Source: CATOSP01 sp965205385
GTDB taxonomy: Bacteria; Chloroflexota; Dehalococcoidia; Lucifugimonadales; UBA3495
Assembly: GCA_965205385.1 (NCBI GenBank)
Contig: CBDBGS010000008.1
Location: 62,001 to 126,000 of the forward strand
Length of the DNA stretch: 64,000 nt
Reading direction: 5' to 3'
Shown here piece after piece: positions 52,699 to 61,154 of this stretch (position 1 is its first letter; every line of letters begins with the position of its first letter). The notes beneath the pieces were generated by a model. The model saw only the letters and a program-made list of their open reading frames with translations. It ran no database searches and was not told the origin of the DNA. Both the position numbers and the translations under genes were made by a program.

Positions 52699-53134
52699 TT
52701 CCCATGACAGCGCCGGAAGTGCGCCGACTGCTCACCCGCCTCGTATGGACGGAGAACCAACTGCCTGATTTCATCCTGTATTGGTCGTGGTGGAGACGAC
52801 GCCACCAAGCCAGAGCCCGGCGTTGCCATTACCAACGACGACTTTCTAATCTGCGACTGTAGTACTAGGGTCATTCGATTATCGGCCCAATTGTCCGAAC
52901 CGAGATTCACGGGATTATGGGATGCGCATGATTTCCAATCATATAAATCTCGGAATCAGAGAAATAACAGTTTAGACGAACAATCGAGAGACCCCGCTAT
53001 TCCTCGGCCCCGGTCCGCTGGCGGGCAGGCTTCCCGGCTAGTATCATGGTGGACCGTCGAATACTCCGGCCCGGACGCCCTGAACTTGTTCCCCCAACTT
53101 GCGTCATGATTTACGTGTACATGGAGGGATGGAA

Positions 53135-53440
53135 ATGTCGCAGCCGCAACCGGTTACCTGGCAATCTAGGCTGGAGCAGAACGCGCCGGAATTGTTGGCC
53201 AATGTGTCCGGTGTGAGGGAAAGGGTCCTGCAGGACGGGGCTCTCTCCCTCAAGGTCAAAACGCTGATGACGATGCTGTGCGACGCCCTGTTGGCGCACT
53301 CCGATGGAGTCGCCGCCATCGCCGACAGGGCCCGGGCCGCGGGCGCAAGCGAGGAGGAGATCGCCGAAACGGTGGGGGTCGCGTTCCTGTTCGGTGGTAT
53401 GCCAGCGCTGGTCACGGGAGCCAACGCCTTCCGGAAGTAG
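53135..53440 (+). CDS. Carboxymuconolactone decarboxylase/AhpD-like protein without CxxC
   Basis: This 101-residue small helical protein follows the AhpD-like pattern: LSLKVKTLMTMLCDALLAH, then ARAAGASEEEIAETVGVAFLFGG. The His of the active-site region is present, but the usual CxxCxxxH cysteines are not, so the peroxidase-type redox role is unlikely. It may bind a small molecule or act in trimer/hexamer form like lactone decarboxylases. The ATG at 53135 sits 6 nt after GGAGGGA; earlier ATGs at 53121 and 53129 overlap that site. Confidence 0.78.
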   Translation: MSQPQPVTWQSRLEQNAPELLANVSGVRERVLQDGALSLKVKTLMTMLCDALLAHSDGVAAIADRARAAGASEEEIAETVGVAFLFGGMPALVTGANAFRK

Positions 53441-53530
53441 ATGCGGTTTTCTATGCGCGGACGCCGCTAGGTGATATCCTTGAACCGGCCCGGTGTCCAA
53501 CGAGGCCCAACCTTTGCGCAGGGGATTGCC

Positions 53531-54436
53531 ATGGTGACCAGCGAAACGGTCGCTTTCTTCAACGGTGAGCTCAAACCCGAAAGCCAGGTGGGAATCTCGA
53601 TTCGAGACCGGGGCTACCTTTACGGTGACGCCGTATTCGACGCCACCAGGACCTTTGGCGGGACTCCATTCAAGCTCCGGGAGCATATCCACCGCCTCTA
53701 CGACTCCCTCCGTTACCTTCGCATCGACCCCGGGATGAGCATGGAGGAAATGGAGCGGTGGTCGCGAGAAGTGGTCAACCACAACCATCCCCTCCTTCCG
53801 CCAGGCCAGGATATGTGGGTCATGCAACGTATCAGCAGGGGCGTGGAGTCCAGCGAGCCCTCTGGCGCGACGGTCCTCATCGAGAGCCACGCTATCCCCT
53901 TCGCCCGGCGCGCGCCACTTTACCGCGACGGCGTGAGAGTCATAACACCGTCCGTCCCGAGAATCCCGCCCCGGTTCCAAAGCCCTCGGGCCAAGACCCA
54001 TAACTACCTTAATCTCGTCCTGGGAGACCTGGAGGCCCAGGCCACCGACCCGGATTCATGGGCTGTCCTACTGGATGAGAGCGGCAACCTAACCGAAGGA
54101 CGGGGCTCCAATATCTTCCTGGTCAAGGACGGCGAAGTCACCACCCCTCGGGGACAGTTCGTCCTGGAAGGCATCACCCGGGGCATAGTCTTGGACCTTG
54201 CCCAAGGCCTGGATATGCCGGTTGGGGAGAGAGACCTGGACCTATTCGACGCCTACACCGCCGACGAAGCCTTCCTGACGTCCACCAGCCTTTGCATCTG
54301 TCCCGTGTCTTCGGTCAACGGCGGCGCCGTCGGCGATGGCCGGGTGCCCGGTCCCGTAACTCAGCGGCTAATGGCGGCCTTTAGCGACCTGGCGGGCATG
54401 GACTACGTGGCCCAGTACTTGTCTCACCTCTCCTAA
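53531..54436 (+). CDS. Class IV PLP-dependent aminotransferase
   Basis: This 301-residue fold-type IV aminotransferase (branched-chain / D-amino-acid / ADC-lyase superfamily) has FFNGELKPESQVGISIRDRG at the N-terminus, the PLP lysine in AKTHNYLNLVLGDLEA, then LLDESGNLTEGRGSNIFLV and VLEGITRGIVLDLA, with EAFLTSTSLCICPV near the end. Whether it prefers branched-chain or D-amino acids cannot be decided. ATG at 53531 begins the family-like sequence; the longer frame is unsupported. Confidence 0.9.
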   Translation: MVTSETVAFFNGELKPESQVGISIRDRGYLYGDAVFDATRTFGGTPFKLREHIHRLYDSLRYLRIDPGMSMEEMERWSREVVNHNHPLLPPGQDMWVMQRISRGVESSEPSGATVLIESHAIPFARRAPLYRDGVRVITPSVPRIPPRFQSPRAKTHNYLNLVLGDLEAQATDPDSWAVLLDESGNLTEGRGSNIFLVKDGEVTTPRGQFVLEGITRGIVLDLAQGLDMPVGERDLDLFDAYTADEAFLTSTSLCICPVSSVNGGAVGDGRVPGPVTQRLMAAFSDLAGMDYVAQYLSHLS

Positions 54437-54705
54437 AGACGCGAGAGCGGGCGAAACCCTTGACCGGCCGATACAGGACTCTGTTGCGGCGAGTCCTAAG
54501 CGGAGTCTCAGATTCTAATATCCTATTCGATAGATTATGCGGACTCTTAAATCGGCGAGGATTCGCGGCAGCCACCATATATTCACTAAGTCGGGAATCC
54601 CGGAAATTCTGAACCTGCAGCCCCGGAACGCTAACGCAAAAGCGTACCAGGTCAGACAAGTCCGTAATCTCGTAATCCAACACGGTTTATGGACGGAGAT
54701 CGATG

Positions 54706-54912
54706 ATGAAGTATGAGCTAATCATCTACTGGAGTAAGGAAGACCAGGTTTTCGTAGTCGAGGTACCCGAACTCCCGGGGTGTGCAGCCGACGGGGATTC
54801 TTATCGGAAAGCTGTGGAGAACGCGGAAGTAGTGATGCGGGAGTGGATTGTTACCGCCAAAGAGTTGGGACGCCCCATCCCGGAACCAAAGGGCCGTCTC
54901 ATGTTCGCGTAG
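54706..54912 (+). CDS. HicB-like antitoxin-type protein (orphan)
   Basis: This 68-residue protein has the partial RNase H fold of HicB: KYELIIYWSKEDQVFVVEVP, ELPGCAADGDSYRKAVENAE and a helix MREWIVTAKELGRPIPEP. There is no C-terminal DNA-binding extension and no HicA toxin gene on either side, so it is probably a stand-alone member rather than half of an active toxin-antitoxin pair. GGAG 7 nt before the ATG at 54706 supports the start. The 266 bp upstream have no gene. Confidence 0.82.
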   Translation: MKYELIIYWSKEDQVFVVEVPELPGCAADGDSYRKAVENAEVVMREWIVTAKELGRPIPEPKGRLMFA

Positions 54913-54943
54913 GGCGCCAGACTTCTCTTAACAGGAGGCCGCT

Positions 54944-55849
54944 ATGCCGGAGCTTCTAGAAGACATCATCGAATCATCCGAGGCCGAACAACTCGCCACT
55001 GGCTTCGAGTTTACCGAAGGACCCGTATGGCATACTGATGGTTACTGGCTGTTCGTGGATATTCGCCGCAGCCTGATATTCCGCATGGCGCCCGGCGGCG
55101 CACCGGAAGTCTTCCGTGACAACAGCAACGGTTCCAATGGACTGACCTTCGACCTTCAGGGACGCCTCATCATGTGTGAGGGCGATGGCCGCCGCCTGTC
55201 CCGCATGGAATCCGACGGAACGATTACTCCCTTGGCGGAACGCTCCGATGGCAAGCGGTTGAACCGGCCCAACGACGTGGTTGTCCGCTCCGACGGCAGC
55301 GTCTACTTCACCAACCCCAGCGGCAGAATTGAGGAGTCGGAACGGGAACTGGACTTCGCCGGTGTTCATCGGATCGCGCCTGACGGGACAGTCACCGCCG
55401 TTACCGGGGAGCTAAGATTCCCCAACGGCATCGCGTTCTCTCCCGATGAAAGCGTCCTGTATGTGGCCATCACCCGCCGCGACGATGGGTGCATCCAAGA
55501 AAAGGAGCGGGGAGAGGTTTGCACCCACCAACTAATCCGCGCCTTCGACGTAGCCGCCAACGGCTCGCTTAGCAACGAGCGGGTGTTTGCCAACATGTTC
55601 TCCGCCGCCGACGGCGTGCCTGACGGCATGAAGGTGGATAGCGAGGGCAGGGTCTTTTGCACTGGGTCTGAAGGTTGTTGGGTTTTCGACGCCGCCGGCA
55701 ACCCGTTGGGGATCATCCGGCTGCCGGAAATCCCAGCCAACTGCGCCTGGGGTGGTCCGGACCACCGGACCATGCTCTTCACCGCCCGGACATCTGTGTA
55801 CAGCATGAGGATGAAGGCGCCCGGGGCCCGTCCGCCCAGGACCGGGTAA
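54944..55849 (+). CDS. SMP-30/gluconolactonase family protein
   Basis: This 301-residue six-bladed beta-propeller lactonase has metal-ligand motifs at FTEGPVWHTDGYWLFVDI (Glu), NRPNDVVVRSDGSVYFTNP (Asn) and DGVPDGMKVDSEGRVFCT (Asp), which together form the divalent-metal site of SMP-30/gluconolactonases. GIAFSPDESVLYVA is the usual blade repeat. It likely opens a sugar lactone in the cytoplasm. It is the first of three catabolic genes (lactonase, MTOX-like oxidase, enolase-type dehydratase) with short gaps. Confidence 0.9.
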   Translation: MPELLEDIIESSEAEQLATGFEFTEGPVWHTDGYWLFVDIRRSLIFRMAPGGAPEVFRDNSNGSNGLTFDLQGRLIMCEGDGRRLSRMESDGTITPLAERSDGKRLNRPNDVVVRSDGSVYFTNPSGRIEESERELDFAGVHRIAPDGTVTAVTGELRFPNGIAFSPDESVLYVAITRRDDGCIQEKERGEVCTHQLIRAFDVAANGSLSNERVFANMFSAADGVPDGMKVDSEGRVFCTGSEGCWVFDAAGNPLGIIRLPEIPANCAWGGPDHRTMLFTARTSVYSMRMKAPGARPPRTG

Positions 55850-55882
55850 CGCGGTGGAAGCGTGATTGGAGAGTAACCGCAC

Positions 55883-57025
55883 ATGGCGATATACGACGCG
55901 ATAGTCATCGGGGTCGGGGGAATGGGCAGCGCCGCCTTATACCAGATGGCCAGGCGGGGCATGAACGTCATAGGCCTGGACCGTTACGACATACCCAACG
56001 AGATGGGTTCATCCCACGGCATCTCCCGGATCATTCGCCTGACCTATCACGAACACCCGTCATACGTGCCGTTGATGCGCCGCGCCTATGAACTCTGGCG
56101 GCAACTGGAGAACACCGTTGACGAACGGCTTTTGATAACCACTGGTATCGTGAGCGCTGGCAAGGAGAGCAGCGGCGTTTTCCAGGGATCGAAACTCTCC
56201 TGCGACGTACACAGCATTCCCCACGAGGTATTGTCTGGCCCCGAAGTCAATCAGCGGTTCCCAGGTTACCAGTTGCCCGAAGACTCGGTCGCCGTGTACC
56301 AGCCAGATGGAGGATTCCTGCTTTCGGAACGGTGCGTCGTCGCCAACGTTAACGCCGCCCTCGAACTGGGCGCGGAAGTGCATGGCCGGGAACCGGCGAT
56401 ATTCTGGAGACCTACCCGGGCAGGGGTACGGGTCGAGACCCACCGTTCCGACTACGACGCCCGCAGGCTTATAATCGCCGCGGGTGCGTGGTCCGGGCAA
56501 ATGGAAGGGTTGTTGGGGCCGCTGGCGGTACCGGAACGCCAGGTGTTGGGTTGGTTCCAGCCTTCGCGTCCCGAACTGTTCAAGCCGGACCGGTTCCCAG
56601 TGTTCAGCGTGGAGTTCGACGAAGGCAGGTTTTACGGTTACCCGTCCTACGGCATACCCGGATTCAAGATCGGAAAATACCACCATCTGGGTCAAAAGGT
56701 GGATCCCGACAACATGGACCGGGAGGCTCATTCCGAGGACGAGATGGTGTTGCGGGGATTCACCCGCCGGTACATGCCGCTCGCCGCGGGCCCCACGGTG
56801 GCCCTCAAGACTTGCATGTTCACCAACACACCGGACGAGCACTTTATCCTGGACAAGCACCCCAACCATCCCCAGGTGTCCATCGCCGCTGGATTCTCCG
56901 GTCACGGCTTCAAGTTCTGCAGCGTGGTGGGCGAAATCATGGCCGACCTGGCCGAGGAAGGGGAGACCGATCACGACCTAAGCCTCTTCAAACTGGACCG
57001 GTTCGGCGGCGTAGAGGCTGTCTAA
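55883..57025 (+). CDS. Monomeric sarcosine oxidase / N-methyltryptophan oxidase-like flavoenzyme
   Basis: This 380-residue MTOX-family enzyme oxidises a secondary amine with covalent FAD. The dinucleotide fold starts AIVIGVGGMGSAALYQMARR; SSHGISRIIRLTYHEHPSYV is the family signature; and LKTCMFTNTPDEHFILD contains the Cys to which FAD is linked. FSGHGFKFCSVVGEIMADL closes the FAD domain. N-methylated amino acids are the likely substrates, but the exact one is unknown. It lies 33 bp after the lactonase gene. Confidence 0.9.
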   Translation: MAIYDAIVIGVGGMGSAALYQMARRGMNVIGLDRYDIPNEMGSSHGISRIIRLTYHEHPSYVPLMRRAYELWRQLENTVDERLLITTGIVSAGKESSGVFQGSKLSCDVHSIPHEVLSGPEVNQRFPGYQLPEDSVAVYQPDGGFLLSERCVVANVNAALELGAEVHGREPAIFWRPTRAGVRVETHRSDYDARRLIIAAGAWSGQMEGLLGPLAVPERQVLGWFQPSRPELFKPDRFPVFSVEFDEGRFYGYPSYGIPGFKIGKYHHLGQKVDPDNMDREAHSEDEMVLRGFTRRYMPLAAGPTVALKTCMFTNTPDEHFILDKHPNHPQVSIAAGFSGHGFKFCSVVGEIMADLAEEGETDHDLSLFKLDRFGGVEAV

Positions 57026-57085
57026 CCAGGTCTCGTCGCTGAATCCGCGCCGGGGTCCCCCGGCGGCGATCACCAAGGAGTCCCC

Positions 57086-58261
57086 ATGAGGATTACCGAC
57101 ATCGAGGCCATCGCCCTGGTATGGCCTCCCCCTGAAAAGCATTTCTGGACCGCGTGACGCCCCATCGGACGGGTCAACGAGCTGTTGGTGCGAGTCTATA
57201 CAGACGAGGGGATAGTGGGTATTGGAGAAGCCCACGGCGCGGGCCAGGGTTTCCCGGGTATCTACCGGGAAAACGCCGACGGCGAGATAGAGGCCGCCGG
57301 AGCCTCCAAGTTGGTGGTGGAGGTACTGAAACCGCTCCTATTGGGCGAAGATCCGCTGGACAACGAGCGGTTGTGGGAGAAGATGTTCCGCCTGAACCAC
57401 CAGATTGGCTGGGCGGGAGCTGGCTGGGGAGGTCCACAGGTGTTGACCGGTATCGCCGGAGTTGACATCGCCCTGTGGGACATCAAGGGCAAGGCGGCCA
57501 ATCTGCCCGTATACAAGCTGCTTGGTGGAGCGCGCAACACCGTGCCATGTTACGTCACCGGCGGTTATTACCAGGATGGCAAGACGGTGTCGGACCTGGT
57601 CCAAGAATGCGAGACCTACGCCGACATGGGGTACCGGGCGATCAAGCTAAAGATCGGCCACGTCGCGGTTGAGGAAGACGTGGAGCGGGTCAGGGCGGTC
57701 CGGGAGTCGTTGGGTCCGGACATTGACCTGATGCTTGATGTCAACGAGGGATACGACGTGCCCACCGCCATCCGCGCCGCAAGGCTATTGGAACCCTTCG
57801 GAATTCGCTGGTTGGAGGAGCCGGTCCACTGGTACGACCGCATTGAAGGGTTGGGCCAGGTGGCGGCGTCCACCACCATCCCCATAGCTTCGGGTGAAAA
57901 CGCTCAACAACGGTGGGACGCCCGGGACCTGATCAGCAGGGGCGGCGTCAAGGTCATGCAGTTCGATTGCACGCGGAACAGCGGAATCACCGAGTGCCTG
58001 AAGATCGCCGGCATGTGCGCCATGAACAACGTTCGGCTCGCCCCCCACCATGACCCCCAGGTGCATGGCCACCTCGTAGCGGGGCTGGACGTCGGTGAGA
58101 TCGTGGAGACCTTCCCCACCGCCGACCGGGACCCTATCTGGGAGGAGCTGTTCACGGTGCGCCCGGAGATCAAGAACAGCGAAATGACGCTGCTCGACCG
58201 ACCCGGTTGGGGAATAGAGTTGGACGAGGCGGCCCTTCAAGCCAGTGGGGTGTGGGCGTGA
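57086..58261 (+). pseudogene. Enolase-superfamily (mandelate racemase/muconate lactonizing) gene with one internal TGA
   Basis: From the ATG at 57086 one frame runs to 58261 but for a TGA at 57155-57157 (codon 24), in the N-terminal capping domain (MRITDIEAIALVWPPP before, RPIGRVNELLVRVYTDEG after). The rest is intact: KLKIGH for the catalytic Lys, LMLDVNEGY, WLEEPV and ASGENAQ for the three metal ligands, and LAPHHDP. A GTG at 57185 could start a protein lacking about 33 residues of the cap. The change is compatible with CGA to TGA. It is either a fresh pseudogene, a sequencing error or, less likely, a recoded stop. Context suggests sugar-acid dehydration. Confidence 0.8.
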
Positions 58262-58364
58262 CCAGCGGCCCCGGCGGTCTCGTTAAGGACGCCGGCAGCC
58301 GAATCTTACCTGTCGACGATATCCGTCGAAACTTAGCACTCGAATCGTATCTGTAAGGGAAGCA

Positions 58365-59252
58365 ATGAGCTATTTGACCATACACGAAAGACCAGACGTA
58401 GAGTTGGAGCAACTCATCATCGCGTTCGCCGGATGGGCCGACGCCGCTGAGGCCGCGACCAATACAGTGAAGTACATTCAGCGGCGTCTGGGAGCCAAGA
58501 AGTTCGCCGAGATAGACCCGGAAGAGTTCTACGACTTTACTCAGACCCGGCCCACCTCGCTCCGCACCAAAGACGGCCGCCGCCGGACACGTTGGCCCGC
58601 CAATGAATTCTCCTGGGCGGTGAAGCCGGGGCAGTCGAAGGGGGTGTTGTTCTTTCTCGGTGTGGAACCCAACCTGAGATGGCGGGCATTCGCCGACACC
58701 ATCTCCGACCTTGCGGTGGAAATGGGCGTCGATACCGTGGTGCATCTGGGAGCGCTATTGGACGCCGTGCCCCACACGCGGGATGTCCGAGTAACTGGTT
58801 CGGCCACTCATCCGGATTTGCGGAAGACCTTCGAGAACCGGGAGATTCGCTCCTCCAACTACCAGGGTCCCACCGGCATTAGTTCCGTCGTGCTGGAGGC
58901 GTGCGCCAACCAGGGGATGGACTACGCTTCGTTGTGGGGGCACACCTCCCATTACCTGCAAGCCGCGCCCAACTACCGGGTTAGCCTAACCCTGGCGGGG
59001 TCATTGTCCAGGTTGTTAGACATAACCGTAGACCTTAAAGACCTGGAAGGGGCCGCGGAAATGTTCGACGAAGAAGTGGCGAAGGCCATCGACGACGACG
59101 AACAGATCAAGTCTTATGTGGAGAAGTTGGAAGTCAGCTACGACGAGTCCACCCCGCCCCCAGAGATGCCCGACCCGTCGGAGGTAGTCCGGGACCTGGA
59201 ACAATACCTACGCTCCGAACAACGCCGAAGGCCAGGGGAGCCGGGTGGGTGA
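58365..59252 (+). CDS. PAC2-family (proteasome assembly chaperone-like) protein
   Basis: This 295-residue protein has the PAC2 pattern: IIAFAGWADAAEAATNTVKY near the N-terminus, FFLGVEPNLRWRAFADTI, VVHLGALLDAVPHTRDVRVT and YASLWGHTSHYLQAAPNYRV. Bacterial PAC2 proteins are common in actinobacteria and Chloroflexota, and their function is not established. The C-terminal 60 residues are acidic and helical. It is a single gene, preceded by a 100-bp gap. Confidence 0.85.
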   Translation: MSYLTIHERPDVELEQLIIAFAGWADAAEAATNTVKYIQRRLGAKKFAEIDPEEFYDFTQTRPTSLRTKDGRRRTRWPANEFSWAVKPGQSKGVLFFLGVEPNLRWRAFADTISDLAVEMGVDTVVHLGALLDAVPHTRDVRVTGSATHPDLRKTFENREIRSSNYQGPTGISSVVLEACANQGMDYASLWGHTSHYLQAAPNYRVSLTLAGSLSRLLDITVDLKDLEGAAEMFDEEVAKAIDDDEQIKSYVEKLEVSYDESTPPPEMPDPSEVVRDLEQYLRSEQRRRPGEPGG

Positions 59253-59270
59253 CACGGCGAGGGGTCACAT

Positions 59271-59298
59271 TTGACTATTTTTGGTGTGAGTGTATCCT
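59271..59298 (+). promoter_or_regulatory. Probable promoter of importer system C
   Basis: TTGACT (59271-59276) and TATCCT (59293-59298) are separated by 16 bp, 60 bp upstream of the binding-protein ATG. A TG at 59291-59292 just before the -10 could partly compensate for its weak match. Confidence 0.4.
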
Positions 59299-59357
59299 TC
59301 ACTGATCGTTCGTCCCCATCGTCGGATATTAATTTCGTGTCCCCAAGGAGGCACCGT

Positions 59358-61037
59358 ATGTCGAGCAAATTCGCCCTCACCGCAACGTTTTCCTTACTCC
59401 TCTCGTTAATATTGGCCTGCGGTGGGACCGCTCCCGCCGAACGGGTGGTCGTTGAAAAAGAGATAGTAACAGAACGGGAGGTCGTGAAAGAGGTGCCTCG
59501 CGACGTAGTCGTGGAGAAAGAAGTTGTCAGGGAAGTCATCAAAGAGGTGCCCGTAGTCAAGGAAGTCCTGAGAGACGCTCCTAGCAAGCCGGACCCTCGC
59601 CCGGGGAAGATAAGCTGGACTTCGGGTCAGTCTTTGGCGTCTCCTGATTCCCACGTGTGGGCTGTCGGCGGAGACGGGCAGATTTTTAGGAACACCTTCG
59701 AAGGAATTACGCAAGAGCTTGGATACGGCGTGGCCGGTCCGGCTCTTGCAGAGGACTGGACACTTGACTCCGACAACGTAACCTGGACTTTTAATCTTCG
59801 GAAAGGGGTCAAATTCCACAACGGTGACCCTGTTACCGCTGAGGATGTACAGTTTTCGATTTTGAGACTTCGTGACAGTCCGACCGGCAACCTCAAGTTT
59901 CAGGCGCGGCATGTTGAAGACGTTGTGGTGGTGGACCCTGATACGATACAGCTCATCACCAAGGCGCCCAGCCCTACTAACTTGATTTTCGTCGATGCGG
60001 CCAGGGTGTACAGCAAGGCGCAGGCCGAGCTCGATGGCGAAAGGTTCTTCGAAGAATTCATTGGGACCGGACCCTGGAAGTTTGATGAATGGACTCCAGG
60101 CACCAAGTTCAGTTGGGTTAGGAATGACGACTGGTGGGGCGATTTCGCGGACGGGGCAGCGAGCAGTCTGGAACATCGGCCTATCCCTGAACCGGCCACC
60201 GCGGTAGCGGCGGTCCTATCCGGTGGCGTGGACATTGTCATCAGGCTGGCGAACGAGCCCGCGGAAAAGTTTGATGATGCGGATGGCTACCACACAGAGT
60301 CCCGTGCATCTACCGCGAATACGGCGTTTTGCGTGAAGGCGGATACTTCTCCGTTCAATGATGCGAAACTGAGGCTTGCAATGGACTACGCGATTGACAG
60401 GAAGAGCATCGTCGATGACATCGCAGGTTTCGGGACTCCACTGGCGGTCCGTTCATCGCCCGACTCTCCCTGGACTCCCACCGAATTGCAGACCCGATTC
60501 TTCAACCCTGAAATGGTGAAGCAACTAGTCTCAGAGTCCAATTACGACGACATGGAATTCAGGTTCATCACACGCACTCGCAGGACTCCCAAAGACGTGG
60601 AGATCGCCGAGTTCATGACCGCCACCTGGCAACAACTGGGGCTAAACGCGACCCTGGAAGTCCTCGGGGATGCGGCATTCTCGCAACGACGCAAGGGTGG
60701 TGATTACGAGATATTCTTGACCTCGTGGGGCCTGACGAATCCTCCGCATAATTTCAACGCGCACATGATCGGGCATCAGATCGGATATCATGGCACGCAC
60801 CCCGACTTCCAAGAGCTGACTGAGGCAATGGCCGTTGAGATGGACCCCGGGAAGTTCGATGCAATGGTCCAGGACATCCAGCGCCGACTCTACGATGATC
60901 CGGCCTGCTATCACATCTTCACCTACCCGAATTTGTATGGAGTATCGGACCGGGTGCAGGAGCTGGTGAATTTGCCAGGTGACATAAGCATCCTATACGA
61001 CAAGACGGTTTTGGCGCCCAACGCGCGAGGGCAGTAA
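59358..61037 (+). CDS. ABC transporter substrate-binding lipoprotein (family 5), system C
   Basis: This 559-residue family 5 solute-binding protein has the signal LLLSLILACGG with a good lipobox, so Cys21 is probably lipidated. Residues 31-78 form an unusual Val/Glu/Lys repeat linker (VVVEKEIVTEREVVKEV and similar units), likely an extended helix that holds the domain off the membrane; such linkers are common in Chloroflexota lipoproteins. The core shows WTFNLRKGVKFHNGDPV, EDVQFSILRLRDSPTG and LRLAMDYAIDRKSIVDD. The ATG at 59358 has AAGGAGG 6 nt upstream. Permease genes follow. Confidence 0.9.
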   Translation: MSSKFALTATFSLLLSLILACGGTAPAERVVVEKEIVTEREVVKEVPRDVVVEKEVVREVIKEVPVVKEVLRDAPSKPDPRPGKISWTSGQSLASPDSHVWAVGGDGQIFRNTFEGITQELGYGVAGPALAEDWTLDSDNVTWTFNLRKGVKFHNGDPVTAEDVQFSILRLRDSPTGNLKFQARHVEDVVVVDPDTIQLITKAPSPTNLIFVDAARVYSKAQAELDGERFFEEFIGTGPWKFDEWTPGTKFSWVRNDDWWGDFADGAASSLEHRPIPEPATAVAAVLSGGVDIVIRLANEPAEKFDDADGYHTESRASTANTAFCVKADTSPFNDAKLRLAMDYAIDRKSIVDDIAGFGTPLAVRSSPDSPWTPTELQTRFFNPEMVKQLVSESNYDDMEFRFITRTRRTPKDVEIAEFMTATWQQLGLNATLEVLGDAAFSQRRKGGDYEIFLTSWGLTNPPHNFNAHMIGHQIGYHGTHPDFQELTEAMAVEMDPGKFDAMVQDIQRRLYDDPACYHIFTYPNLYGVSDRVQELVNLPGDISILYDKTVLAPNARGQ

Positions 61038-61154
61038 CAATACGCGGGCGCCGTGTGACGTTACCTTGGGTTCCCCGCAGGTGGAGGGCATGGTCCGTTT
61101 AGGCGAAGCCGCGGTTAACGATGCCTCCTGTATCGGGGGGCAGGGGATGCGCCG

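Larger units (their letters stand above)
51458..52864 (+). mobile_element. IS701-family insertion sequence, copy 2
   Basis: This 1407-bp element has terminal inverted repeats that match over 18 bp (TACTACAGTCGCAGATTA). Flanks are CTAA (51454-51457) and CTAG (52865-52868), both fitting a YTAR target, but no longer identical, so the target duplication has mutated or the element is a recombinant. It is the same family as copy 1 and in the same orientation, but clearly diverged. It inserted in a gene-poor region and disrupts nothing visible. Confidence 0.92.

Noticed and set aside
35841..52868. The two same-orientation IS701 copies as ends of a ~17-kb composite transposon
   Set aside because: Copy 1 has its own CTAG duplication and the host gene reads in frame across it, so it inserted alone. 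The copies are also clearly diverged in sequence.
54381..54683. Minus-strand frame upstream of the HicB-like gene as a HicA toxin
   Set aside because: No double-stranded-RNA-binding-domain pattern or catalytic His context; wrong strand for a hicAB operon.
56060..56974. Minus-strand open frame of 304 codons within the MTOX-like gene
   Set aside because: Shadow of a conserved flavoenzyme; no start signal or motif.
57155..57157. TGA as a selenocysteine codon
   Set aside because: The position is in the capping domain where the family has no conserved Cys, no SECIS-like hairpin was evident, and CGA-to-TGA mutation is simpler.
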